The notes beneath the pieces were generated by a model that saw only the letters and a list, made by a program, of their open reading frames with translations, was not told where the DNA came from and did no database searches. Of a stretch of 64,000 nt of DNA, positions 52,601 through 63,946 are shown one piece after another. The stretch comes from Prosapia bicincta (taxonomy: Eukaryota > Arthropoda > Insecta > Hemiptera > Cercopidae): positions 354,362,582-354,426,581 of the forward strand of contig JBAIZL010000002.1 in the NCBI GenBank assembly GCA_036971475.1, in the 5' to 3' direction. Position numbers and translations under genes: made by a program. How positions within the stretch are numbered: position 1 is the stretch's first letter; each line of letters begins with the position of its first letter.

Positions 52601-53540
52601 AAACACTTTAATGTTAACAAGTAACAGACTTATACCCTAATATAAAACAGGGAAGGGCTAAATAAATACAAAGGCGGAGTGAGAAAAGTAAAGTTTGGGC
52701 GTGGGAGTGCACAATAGGTGAATCAATCCAGGACCAAGACTTTAATGTTAACAAGTAACAAACTTATACACTAATATAGAGCAGGGACGGGCTAAATAAA
52801 TACAAAGGCGGAGTGAGTAAAGTAAAGTTTGGCCGTGGAAGTGCACAATAGGTGAATCAATCCAGGACAAACACTTTAAAGTTAACAAGTAACAGACTTA
52901 TACACTAATATAGAACAGGGAAGGGCTAAATAAATACAAAGGCGGAGTGAGAAAAGTAAAGTTTGGGCGTGGGAGTGCACAATAGGTGAATCAATCCATG
53001 ACAAACACTTTAATGTTAACAAGTAACAGACTTATACACTAATATAGAGCAGAGACGGGCTAAATAAATACAAAGGCGGAGTGAGTAAGGTAAAGTTTGG
53101 CCGTGGAAGTGCACAATAGGTGAATCGATCCAGGACAAACACTTTAATGTTAACAAGTAACAGACTTATACACTAATATAGAACAGGGAAGGGCTAAATA
53201 AATACAAAGGCGGAGTGAGAAAAGTAAAGTTTGGGCGTATGAGTGCACAATTGGTGAATCAATCCATCACAAACACTTTAATGTTAACAAGTAACAGACT
53301 TATACACTAATATAGAGCAGAGACGGGCTAAATAAATACAAAGGCGGAGTGAGTAAAGTAAAGTTTGGCCGTGGAAGTGCACAATAGGTGAATCAATCCA
53401 GGACAAACACTTTAATGTTAACAAGTAACAGACTTATACACTAATATAGAACAGGGAAGGGCTAAATAAATACAAAGGCTGAGTGAGTAAAGTAAAGTTT
53501 GGCCATGGAAGTGCACAATAGGTGATTCAATTCAGGGCAA

Positions 53541-55796
53541 GCGTTGGAAATCATTTGAAGCTTAATTTCATTCAGTCAAGAGCTAATTAATTATGTAATC
53601 TAAATCTGCGGAACTGATCTATAAAACCTTTAGTATATCGTTTATTATAATGTTATACAATGAAATATATATAGCATTACATATAAACTATATAGTTTTC
53701 CTTAATATTTCTTTCTTGTTTGGTTCTGGTTTGCTAATTTTTTTTAATATACTTTCAATGAAATCACAGCTTAAATTCTAAACTTTAAGACTTAAGTCAG
53801 AAAACAATAGGCATTATTAGGACGAAAATTTAGAGAAGTAATATATTTGAAATAAACAACAACTTATAAAATTTCAAAGTTGAATTTGCGGCAACGTGTA
53901 AGAAGGTGAAGCCAAGAGCAAAGGTAGAGGGGCGATAACCAGCTCAACCAATGCTGAGGAAAGGACGCCACTGTAACCACATAAAATATCGGAGGAAATC
54001 AGGCAAATTCTGTATCCACATTTCGCCAACATCACAAGGACAATCTGCTCGAGTTACAAAGAATTAGAACAATTTTATCTTTTTCACAAATAACTACAAA
54101 TTAAAATGAAATTTGTTTGGTAAATTGGCAAATTTTAATAAAAGAATGTTTATGAATAGAGTTTCCTTATCTTCTAAAAATATAACATGAAGGCAAATGC
54201 GACGCTATGTTGAAATACTTCATAGAACCAAAATGGCGGGCATGGAATTAGTAAGATGTAAATAAATGCAAGGAAATAGAATTAAAATTGTGAAAAGTAT
54301 CTCATCTTTAAATAAAGATAGTTTTAAAAGAGTACTAAAATGCATAATGAGTTAAAATGTTTGTAAAATGCTGCTAGTTGAGATGTGAAATAAATAAATG
54401 GGGTTTCACAGGATTCCAGGGTTCAGAATCAACACAAATATATTAAATTGAGTTACTCAGTAACAAGTAGAATGATGGGTATTTACTTTAATAATTATTG
54501 TGTCTAAATGTTTTTGCTTTAAAATATTATTTTGTTGACTTTTTTATTATGTGATAAAAAAAAGTAATAAATTAGTAATATATTAAAGAGGTAATAGGGA
54601 AAGTATTAAATCAGTTGCAAATCCAAAATATCCAATGCCAGTTAGAAATAAACAAAATATAAAATGGTACAGAAATACTTGGCAGTCGAAATGAGATGTT
54701 TTGAAACAATTTTCAGATAGTTTTAATAAGTTCGGAATTAAATAGATTAATGGATAACTTAATCTGTTTTCAAAAAGTTTTTCATCGTTCGGGTTAAAGA
54801 CAAGAAATTACAACAAAATAAGGACTAATTTAAAAATAATTTTGCTAGATATTTTGGTAATTATCTAGGACAACAAATATTTGTTTATTCAGTGGTTATT
54901 TAATTATGAGTGTGACCTTCTGAAAGGAACGAGTGTTGTACATTCTTAAGGCATCAACCATTTCAACTGAAATTGTTATTAGAAATTATTTTTAAAAACT
55001 ACATAATTAGGTTATGTATTAGCAATATATTAGGAAAGAAAAGTAAGAGGTTTAATTTTAAATAATCTATAGTCTTTTAAAATGTAGATGTGTGTGATTT
55101 TGTGATTTAATTCTGATTTTTAGGTATGTTTTTTTTATTTTTAAATATATCAAATTTTATAATTTAATTTTATGATTTAATTTTGAATTTAATTTTATGA
55201 TTTAATTTTAAATTTCGAGTATGTATTTTTTAATTAGTTTTGATTTTTAAATATGTTTGTTTTACTGGGTAAATTTTGCGTTTCAGGGTATGAAGTTATG
55301 GGTTTAAATATATACTTTTCAATTAATAATATTTATTCAAATAAGTATTTTTTCTTACATGGTTGAATAAAAAATCATAGTGTTTTTTAGGTGTTAATAT
55401 TAAGTTTAATTGGGTAAAATGTTGAACTGATATAAATTATAAATTTAATAAAACATGTTTGAACTTGCTATTTGTATACTGTCCTAGTTATATATTTTTT
55501 TGAGAAAATCTAATAAAATTACTAACTTGCAAATTGAGTATAAATATTATTTTATAAAGCTACTTTTTTGGACAATCATAAACCATGGTAATTAAGCTAA
55601 ATACTTTCAACTAATTAAATCTCCGGGAAACAAACGCTCAAAGGGTTAAATCTACAAGAGCAAGGTTTTTTAAATCTAGTGACTGTTTCTCTGACAGATT
55701 TTGTCAAGCATTATAACAGGTTCTTAGTGAGGTCAGAAATGCTATCTAGCTGTGAAGGACTAGCTGTGGTACCAACATTAAACTCACTACCTCAGG
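53541..55796. other. AT-rich unique flank of satellite B
   Basis: Satellite similarity ends at 'ttcagggcaa'. Most of what follows is AT-rich with stops in every frame. A somewhat less AT-rich patch at about 53885-54060 (including 'ccaatgctgaggaaagg') may be a mobile-element fragment, but I do not recognise it. No gene is supported. Confidence 0.6.
55140..55225. repeat. Low-complexity TTTAATTTTATGA-like repeats
   Basis: Short degenerate direct repeats of 'gatttaattttatgattt' type, five or so copies, in strongly AT-rich sequence. No other function is visible. Confidence 0.6.
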
Positions 55797-56052
55797 CACA
55801 CGCACACACTATCGAACATACATGCACGCACCTACTTGCACACACAGACTAACACGCGCGCGCGTACAACACACACACACACACACACACACACAGGAAC
55901 TCACACACAAGCACGCATTCGCACACACTCACACATACACACACACACACGAACGAACATACATGCACGCACTTACTTGCACACACAAACTAACACGCGC
56001 GCGCATACAACACACACACACACACACACACAAACACGCACACACACACACA

Positions 56053-56099
<47 letters not shown>

Positions 56100-56110
56100 A
56101 CTCACACACA

Positions 56111-56153
<43 letters not shown>

Positions 56154-56215
56154 TCACGCGCACACACATACTTACACACACACACACACAAACGTGGACG
56201 CACGTGCACACACAG
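55797..56215. repeat. Compound (CA)n/(CG)n microsatellite with internal duplication
   Basis: A tract of about 420 bp is dominated by CA dinucleotides with interspersed CG runs ('acacgcgcgcgcg' near 55852 and 'acacgcgcgcgc' near 55993). A block with 'gaacatacatgcacgcac' is repeated 141 bp apart (55814 and 55955). A shorter piece, 'gaactcacacacaa', recurs near 55897 and 56098. All strands and frames give long His-Thr or Cys-Val frames that are artefacts of the dinucleotide repeat. Alternating purine-pyrimidine of this length can adopt Z-DNA. Confidence 0.97.
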
Positions 56216-58129
56216 CTATACACTATCAGGAAATCTGTTTTAAGTTACTGTAAAAGTTCACTTTTTTCATATTGGTAAGTCTTTAGGTTATCCAGTAAAA
56301 CATAGGATTTATACACACTTCGTGTTAAATGTCTTTTGTGATCATCGTTCATTTCGGATGTTTACTATCTCAGATAATCTTAGGCTTAACCTCAGAGACA
56401 AGTTAAATATTATCCAACTGTACCCAACCTATCATAACCTTAATTGAGAAGCTTTTACTTAGATGGAAAATGATAAGGCAATACTCATTTGTTATTCTCA
56501 AGACCCACATTTGCCAACCGTCATTAGTAAAACTTCCACATCTTTATTTTTCGAAAATTTTCCAACATCTTCAAAATTTAGTGGTAAAAGCCCAAAAACC
56601 CTTTCTGTTATTGTACAAAATACTTACATTTACCACTTCATGTTTTTCAATGAAAGGTTTACTAGTTAATCTTGCGGTTTATAACATACAGTTACATTTA
56701 TACAACAAATATAGTAAATTTGGCTTACCATGTACACATATATAGTACTGTACAGACTGAGATATAACACGGCGTTTCTAGGCAATTTAGCGTCAGTCAA
56801 GGCGTTATGTAGGCAATTTAGTGTCAGTGGTGCCGTGATACTACGAAAATGTGACTAATAAGAACTGTCTTTGGATTGGATAATAAGAACCCAAGCAAAG
56901 ATATAGAGCTACGACACGATATAATTGCAATTATCTGCTAAGTACAAATGTAAATAAAGAGGAATAAGTAACGCTGGTCTGAGTAAAAAGTTATGTTTCA
57001 ACTCAGTTGTCTGGACAGATGTCTTGACGTGTTCAATTTTATTATGCCATTTCCCATTAAATATTAAATTTGTGGATTTGATTCAAAAACATTTAGCAAA
57101 ATGATTTTGTCACACCAACAAACACAGTTATTTTAGACACTAATTTTGCACTTAAAACCATTTCAACGTAAGTAATAATATAAAGTATATTTAAATTTAT
57201 GTAGGTTTTAAAACCTTTTACAATTTTAGAAACTCTCACAAAATTAGTAATAAATAAACATTTGTGTTTAGTACACAACATAACCTTTTCCAATCGTTCT
57301 GATTTTCAACTGTTCCAACTGATTTGAACAACTGCAACAATATTTAATTTCTCACATCTCTGGTTTTGTACGTCTCCTATCTGTAGGCAGCTCACACATT
57401 TTCTATTTTAAATTTATCTGTGTAGTCTTCCAGGGAAATTCAAAATTATTCTAATTTCATTCTTTTCTCTATCGCCTGAATGTATTAGTTTAGCCACCAG
57501 TTTGAATTAGCATTGGATATTCCAGCGATAGTGGGTAGAGGGTAAAAGTGCTAATAGATAGCAATATTAAGGAACTTGACGGATTACAGGGACACAGAAT
57601 GGTTTAGGGCCACAGGTTTGTAAGTAATATGCTGTAAATGGCGCGTTGTTGTGGCAGAGGAGGGGTAATGTCTATATCCTCAGCCCTAATATCTTAAGTT
57701 TAGCTCAGGGGTTAGCTTATTTTTTCACACAAATGTTTTTACTACTAAGTTATATAAATTTCTGTAGTAGTAAATGAAAATAGATGTGTAAGAAGAAATA
57801 TATTGTGTCACTTTTGCTGTTTCATCGCCACACTCTTTCCAGGTATTTCACAATACCATTACAGAGTGGTTATTCCTTCCCCATGGCTATTATGTTGTTT
57901 GCAGATTTTCTTATTTCAGTGAAAGGAGGCTTCTGCAGTTGAATATGAGACAGCCTGAAGGGCATTCAGCTAATATGCATATTTTCGTCTCCTTTGTTAC
58001 AAAGCAACTCAAATAAGCAAAATATATAACAGTACATTACTTTTTAAAGACAGAGTTTCACAATATTTTAAATCAGAAACCCAAATCACCAGTATTTATT
58101 GCGTGGAATATCGGAAAGTTATTCTTATA

Positions 58130-58130
<1 letters not shown>
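56216..58130. other. AT-rich unique sequence, no gene supported
   Basis: Short open frames here (for example 56463-56745 plus strand and 57093-57293 minus strand) are compositionally ordinary for AT-rich DNA, overlap each other in different frames, and show no domain I recognise. No RNA gene or repeat is evident. Confidence 0.6.
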
Positions 58131-58181
<51 letters not shown>

Positions 58182-58230
58182 TAATATATATATATTTATA
58201 TATATATATATTAATATATATATATATATT
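58131..58230. repeat. (TA)n microsatellite
   Basis: About 100 bp of TA dinucleotides, broken by a few TTTA and TTAA interruptions. It is self-complementary and could form cruciforms. Confidence 0.97.
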
Positions 58231-59265
58231 TTTTTAAACACTGATACACTTTAGAATAAGTTTTCGTGCTTGAACATTTTGTTAACTGCTTTGGTGTTTA
58301 CAGATGAATATCCCATTTCCAACACAGTTGTTTTCTGTTGATTTTCAACCAAGTCATGATGACCATAAAGAAAATTATGAGATACAATTTTCAGTTAAAA
58401 AAAAGTAGCTCAAGAAAAGATGGAATCGAATAGATTTGCAGGTATTTATATACATTTTACTGAAAGAAGTGAAAGAAATTATCTGTAAAATTTCATTGAA
58501 TAACTTCATATGGATCAAGTTATTGAAAACGTAGACACCTGGGTAGAAATTACTTTATTTTAAAATTTATTCATTTTACACTGCAATTAATATTTCCCTC
58601 ACTGTGTTTAAGCCACACAGAACTGCTTTGATTATGACCTAAGTACGCCCCTCTACTAATCTGAAGGCCGCATACTTTTAGGGTAGGACAATTTTAAGTT
58701 ATAGGCTACTCTTATTCTTAGAGTGTATAGAATACTTAATGGCCACATGTCTTCTATACAAGCTAAACCTTATATAGTGCTTCAGTTATATAATGTAAAA
58801 ATTATTTTTTCTTAAGCACGTTCTGTTTTTAAGACTTTCGTATGCTTTTTAACAAGCCTTGGCAGGCCTGGCCAAGTTGGTGTTTTATTACTGTGGAAAT
58901 AATTACACGAGTGGCGAGATCCATAAAAAAATTTAAAGTGAATAAAGTATGAAAAGTACAATGTGCAATTATTCAAGCTTTTAATGTTCTATTCACAAAA
59001 AAAATTAATATCTTATTGCTGTAAAAGAATGGCAGTTTAATTAAACAAATCCAATCATATAAAGATTAGATTCAGTAGGCCTCGTTGCTTTTATTGCGGT
59101 AACAATAATGGATTTACAATATCATACAAAACACAAGGTTAAATTGATGTATGTTGGAAGTAATGGTACTCATGTTTACTCTGGGGTCCAAAATTTCTCT
59201 GTTGGAGCTTGTCTAGAAATACAAAAGCGTCCCACCAATTCTATTTTTTAAAATATACAATAAGT
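58231..59265. other. AT-rich unique sequence, no gene supported
   Basis: No frame longer than about 60 codons and no recognisable domain. A small perfect dyad, CTTGGC ... GCCAAG around AGGCCTG, is at about 58857-58875. Confidence 0.55.
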
Positions 59266-59286
59266 CAGGGGTTCTCAAACTGGGTG
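59266..59286 (+). mobile_element. Possible hAT-type terminal repeat (solo end)
   Basis: CAGGGGTTCTCAAACTGGGT resembles the 'CAGGGGTNNNCAAACT' ends shared by many hAT-family DNA transposons. The eight bases before it would be the target duplication (CAATAAGT at 59258-59265). I found no matching inverted end (GTTTGAGAACCCCTG) or second CAATAAGT downstream, so this is at best one end of a truncated element. Confidence 0.3.
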
Positions 59287-59583
59287 GCGTAGAGGGTTTT
59301 TAGGAGAGGATTTTATAAGTGTACTGAAACTGCCTACAGACATAGGTGTGTGACTACAATTAGGTGTACCAGCGAGTAGCCTGACGTGACGTGTGCGTAC
59401 TGAAGTACGTCGTTGTTCTCTGACGAATGTTTATTTAGTCTTGCTAGACTCTTGTTACTTGAGTTAGGGTCTCAAGGATAACCTCTCTGGAGCATAGACA
59501 GGAGTCTTGATTTATTATATAGTCCTTTTCTCTATTTTATTGTGAAAACTATATATGTATATATAGCGCGTATGTGAACTTAT

Positions 59584-59586
<3 letters not shown>

Positions 59587-59615
<29 letters not shown>
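59587..59615. repeat. (TG)n microsatellite
   Basis: About 14 uninterrupted TG dinucleotides. Confidence 0.95.
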
Positions 59616-59617
<2 letters not shown>

Positions 59618-60995
59618 TAGGTTTACATCAGTTATGAACTTTTAACATTTTTTAGGCTTAAATCAAGTTTATCATGCAGGATTGCAGTCATGGAAGTCCA
59701 TACGCTGGGGGGATGGGGGATCGGCGGCCCCCTAGATTTAAAAAACATAATAAATACCAAGGGCTGTATGTAGACCTGTGGACGTTTTCCAGAATGTTAT
59801 TTTAAAAGTTGGTGCATTAGGAGACATGACTTAGGACTGAAACATTTATATAGAGAAAAATGTCTGTTTTCCTTGAAGATTTACAAGTTATTTTACATTA
59901 GTAAAAAAATCGAGTATTTTGGTTAATGTGTTTATTTTCTTTATATATTAGGTACCTTGGCCCAGCACTTTATAGTGATAGGTTAAACAAGGTAAAACTT
60001 GACTTTTTTAGTTAGCAATGCCTTCACAGAAAATAACGTTTAATATGGGAGCCTATGATAGCAGCTTCATCAGTTGCATGGTGAGATAAATTTATGTAAC
60101 TAATATATTTATATTTAAGTTAAAAAAATATCTCAGGTTTTTATTGTCCTAATCAGCTTCAGTTTCATACTCAGATTGTAATTCTTGACCAAATGTAAAT
60201 GGGAAGGGCGACCTCATGTTAGTGTTATAAAGAGGAACGCAGAGCCTGGAATGTAGAGAACCCCGTTTTTAAACAATTATAACTATTGATCACATATATG
60301 TCCTTCAATAAACCGAACTTTCTTATTACATCTTTTTGCTTTGAGAGAAGATGTCATTTTAAGTTCTGAAAGCTTCTGTAGCTATTACTCTTTGCAACAA
60401 TAACTCTTTCAAGCAATTTATTAATAAGCCTCACGTAGACTTACATGTAATACGTCATATATAGCAAACTGTTATGCTATATGTTATATACGTTTCATAG
60501 CGAGATTGGCACGTTCTTCCGTTCAACCCTTCTTCAGATTCATCAATATTTGCCTTTTCAAGAGTTTCTCACTACAACAGTTGGGAGATTCTAATAGTTT
60601 TCAGCTGTAGCACTATAAACATAGCGAAAGAGAATACATTATGCCATTTTCAGTCTAGCGCACTGTGTAAACTTTGCTAAGAGTTGCGCCCTCCTAGCGG
60701 CCGTCCTTGTATTCTCGTGTCTCTTGTATACTTCAAAATGAAAACTTATTTTATTTATTCAAAGAAATATCAATAAGACTCTAGCTCCGTTGAAAGGGGA
60801 GTAACGAATCTATTTACTATTTAAGAGCTGTTCAGGGTTTGTTGTAATGTACGATTCCATAAATACTGTAAGTGGCAAAATCAGCAGTACTGCAACTGAA
60901 TCAGTTCTAGTTGTCTTCTCGATTAGCTGTACGTATATTTGATTGTTGCCGCGTATCCGTGTTGACGTATTAATTTGAGGTTAGTTTTAGCTTAC
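59616..60995. other. AT-rich unique sequence, no gene supported
   Basis: Apart from a G/C-rich patch ('ctggggggatggggg' near 59705) and an imperfect hairpin around 60450-60495, nothing stands out. No coding frame is supported. Confidence 0.55.
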
Positions 60996-61659
60996 ATGGT
61001 ACTAACTACTGCAAAGAAAGCATTTATTGTAGAGCATTATTATAGCTCATTTGGAACTGGTTGTGCGGTTGGGCCGAGTTTGTCACACACTGTACTTCGT
61101 TTCCAGGAACAATTTCACAAGACCTACCTAGTGACGCTGTAACTATTATTGCTGATATTGTTGATATATTTCGAAGAACAGGCAGTTATTTGGCACAGAG
61201 GAATTGCTTTTCAGGTCACCCAAAAACTGCAAGTGAAACCCCCTTAAAAATGTTACATTCGCCGAAAAGAAACCTGATATGAAACCTCAGGAATGTTAAA
61301 ACCTGCATTTTGGTTCACAATTGTTCAAGCAAGATGGCACAACCAGCCACAATGCCTTAGACAACATTTATTTCCTTCAAGAAACTTTTTGAAAACGCCT
61401 TATTTCCTTTAGACCAAATTTTTCGTTACCCAGTCCACTCCCCCGCTCTTACGCCTACGTCTGGGGAACGATGAAGGAGAAGATTTTCCGTGATGACCCA
61501 CCAACTACCCGCGTCCAAATCTAGGAAAAAATCACCATGTGTATACCGAGCATAGAACATCCCATCTTATCCAGAATGATCAAAAACCTTCAAAAACGTT
61601 ATGAGTATACCCTCAAATGGAAAGGAGTTCATGTAGAGTTTGTTTATACTAGAGTCTGA
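60996..61659 (+). pseudogene. Tc1/mariner-like transposase pseudogene, internally deleted
   Basis: The N-terminal piece starts at ATG 60996 and runs 48 codons to TAA 61140. It includes A-F-I-V-E-H-Y-Y-S-S-F-G-T-G and L-R-F-Q-E-Q-F-H-K-T-Y, the first helix-turn-helix region of this family. A second frame (61120-61282) carries F-R-R-T-G-S, then G-H-P-K-T-A-S-E-T-P and S-P-K-R-N-L, the linker that follows. It then jumps to a third frame near 61312 with F-K-Q-D-G-T-T-S-H-N-A. This resembles the Q-D-G-A-x-x-H block holding the second catalytic Asp (codon 61333). Later A-Y-V-W-G-T-M-K-E-K-I-F-R-D-D-P-P-T-T and L-Q-K-R-Y-E-Y-T-L form the C-terminal end. The part with the first catalytic Asp is missing, and the stretch where the third acidic residue is expected (S-P-A-L-T-P) is frameshifted. 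It is therefore dead, a copy that lost its middle and then decayed. Confidence 0.82.
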
Positions 61660-61820
61660 CCTATTTGACTGAATTTAACTGTATGTGTTTGTAAAACTAT
61701 TTAAATGAAATGAAATAAAATCTTACATCTGTTTCAGTAACGTTAGTTTTGCTGCAAACGTTATAATATAATTGGTTTCTTTACAATAACAGGTTTGAGC
61801 AACTGTGATGTAATTTTCTA

Positions 61821-62008
61821 TTTTAAATAAATAAAACCTCTTTACCATCAAAACATTTTATTCTTTTGTAGATTTCGATTGCAAAGTAATCGTCTTCGAT
61901 ACTTGTAATGATTTCTTGTAAAGATGATTGCTTTACAATTGAAATCTACATAACGATCTATATGAGGATAATTTGTTTTGATGGTTAACAGGTTTTATTT
62001 ATTTAAAA
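61821..62008. mobile_element. Fold-back MITE (palindromic, about 188 bp)
   Basis: Outer inverted repeats of 35 bp (61821-61855 and 61974-62008) differ at two positions. They contain 'aaataaataaaacctc' and 'accatcaaaaca'. An inner pair of about 30 bp ('tgtagatttcgattgcaaag' near 61868 and its partner ending near 61950) differs at about four positions, all transitions. The element has no coding capacity and folds almost end to end, which is typical of fold-back MITEs. TA dinucleotides lie just outside (61819-61820 and 62011-62012), fitting a Tc1/mariner-type TA target. It sits 160 bp after the transposase pseudogene, but its ends cannot be linked to that element. Confidence 0.75.
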
Positions 62009-63930
62009 AATAATGTATACATTTGATTTCTAAAAAAAATGCTTCTCGTATGGTTCCATTTATTTCTATATTGTATTCACTATAAAATAAACTTCCGTTT
62101 TATTGATATTTTTTTACTTACAAAAAATAAGTTTTTATTTTGATTTACACAAAAAGTGAGATTCTTATTATATGATTTCTTTTAGGAACATAAGTGTATA
62201 TTTGAGTACATTTTTCTGCCTTTCCAAACATTACAATATTCGAGTAAATTTCTTTGCCTTAATTACTCCCTTTTCAAAGGTTAAATAGCACTGTTCGCAT
62301 AAATATTGAGTGCGTCTTTAAGACACATTGAGTTCACTCAAAACTAAACTATAAAGACGAATAGTACTCTTATAAAGAAAGTACTATTTAAGTTTTAAAA
62401 ATGTAGTCATTTCAAAACGCGTCAACAATGGAAAACATGTGACATCTCCTTTTTTTATTATTTTTGTTTTTCTTTGACAATCTCCTCACTGGCTTAAGTT
62501 GTTCTCCGTCAGTTGTAATGACCATCTTGTCAAATTGTTTATAAATTAAAGGAATACATATTTATTTAATACTCTGTCTACCTACAATATGCCTGATAAC
62601 AGTTAACATAAAACAATTACTTTAGAAATATTACTACAAATTAATTGAATGGTATAATTGTTAAAGGGCACTTAATATTTGAGTCAAAACTTGAAAAATT
62701 CATAAATAAGTTTTAAAGAGGCAAGTAAAATAATAAACCAAAATATAAACTGACAATCATAAAACATATCCAAGTTTACTCATTAAATTTTCTGTTTGCA
62801 TAAGTTTACACTTAATAACGAGCCAATCATAAAGCTTTCGTGCGTACCTCTCGGTTTATTCAGCTGCAAGTGAGTACTTCTAAAATAAGTTTCCATTGTG
62901 CCCTGAGGAAGATGGAGTGTATTATATCAATCCCACAGTTTAAATAAGAAGATATATACTTGGGATCAAGAGAAGTAAATTTGTGTGACAGAATAACAAA
63001 GCATATCCATCTAACTCTTTTGAAAAAAAATCTAAAAATTAAAAATATCATTTTTTTAAAAACATTTATTATATTTCCAAGTCATATTTTGGGAAATATT
63101 TTATATTTACTTATAAAATAACAAGATTATTTTTGACGCATTTTAGGTATAGCAGTTATCAATTAGGTATAAATATTCTGCATGTACTATTTCCTCACTA
63201 TGCATTTATTATATTAGGAAATATTGAATGCGATATTACTGTAAGATACAAACACATAAAGTTACTGAGTTTTTTAAAGAATATTCATATAAGCCTTTCA
63301 TTTTACACCCATACACAAGAGTAGTGAAGTCATTTTGTGTCCATACGTTCAATTATTTCATTTCATAAGAACACAAAACCGGCTTTCGTAATTAGGAAGA
63401 GGTAAAATGTTTATTTTTAACTTTTTGGCGTTGATAATTCAGGTGTTAATAACTTTTAAGCAAAGGGACAAAAACTATATTTTCTTGTTTAAATGCATAC
63501 AACCCTAAATATTTTCATACACTCTACTTAATACATCCTTTAAAATTTTTCTCTTACTAAGTTGCTTTTTTAACCTGGCGAAAAATCAAACTATATAATA
63601 CAATTAATAAAATTAAAACATTTCAAAGCAAGAGTATAAAATAAAACTATTATTGTTTTTGAAATATTTTAAATTTATTAATAATATATAAATATATCTT
63701 GAGAAATTAGAAAAAACCGTTCAGTTGAAATATTTGTTAAGTTTTAAGATTTGTAAAAGCAGAAACAATTTCGCAGTGTGAATAATTTTAATTGATGCCA
63801 TTATATCAGAATTCAATAATTGCTATTGTTCTATTTATTAGAATTCCTAATTTTATGGTTAAATTTTATTAGGGCGTGGTTAATGATAAGCCTAGCTCGT
63901 TAGGCCCGGCGGTCTATTCTGACGCGTAGG
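62009..63930. other. AT-rich unique sequence, no gene supported
   Basis: Stops are frequent in all frames. The short frames at 62860-63051 (minus) and 63133-63324 (plus) are rich in Phe, Ile, Leu, Ser and Tyr, as expected from AT-rich DNA, and show no domain. Confidence 0.6.
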
Positions 63931-63938
63931 ACTAGAGC

Positions 63939-63946
63939 TATATATA
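63939..63946 (+). promoter_or_regulatory. Possible TATA box at the right edge
   Basis: TATATATA lies in a locally GC-richer context ('ggcccggcggtc' upstream) about 45 bp before an ATG at 63991. The window ends too soon to tell whether a gene or a retroelement begins here. The word is common in AT-rich DNA, so the support is weak. Confidence 0.2.

Larger units (their letters stand above)
16016..53540. repeat. Satellite B tandem array, 134-bp unit, about 280 copies
   Basis: Head-to-tail array whose 'atccaggacaaacac' anchors are exactly 134 bp apart over long stretches (16141, 16275, 16409). Each unit contains, in order, 'actttaatgttaacaagtaa', 'cagacttatacactaat', 'atagagcagagacgggct', 'aaataaatacaaaggcgg', a variable 'a(g/a)tgagt(a/g)aagtaaag', 'tttgg(c/g)cgtgg(a/g)agtgcac' and 'aataggtgaatcaatcc'. 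The units contain the palindromes TGTTAACA and GTGCAC. Variant units fall into linked classes that form higher-order repeats. The right-end units (52.7-53.5 kb) are more diverged than the centre. Minus-strand frames of 60-85 codons seen in it are artefacts: 134 is not a multiple of three and the frames break at neighbouring units. Confidence 0.99.

Noticed and set aside
1..53540. CRISPR arrays
   Set aside because: The direct repeats abut each other with no unique spacers, unit length is 127 or 134 bp, and the DNA is eukaryotic.
16016..53540. CENP-B box in satellite B
   Set aside because: 'agacgggc' matches only the right part of the box (A-nn-CGGG); the TTCG half is absent.
55822..56253. His-Thr and Cys-Val rich frames of 74-143 codons
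   Set aside because: They are translations of a CA/TG dinucleotide repeat.
56463..57293. Short frames in the right flank
   Set aside because: They overlap in different frames, have AT-driven composition, no domain and no splice or polyA context that I could defend.
59700..59740. G-quadruplex near the G-rich patch
   Set aside because: Only two long G runs are present; four separate G3 tracts with short loops are not.
60680..60715. 'gttgcgccctcctagcggccg' as a transposon terminus
   Set aside because: It is GC-rich against its surroundings, but no inverted partner or target duplication was found.
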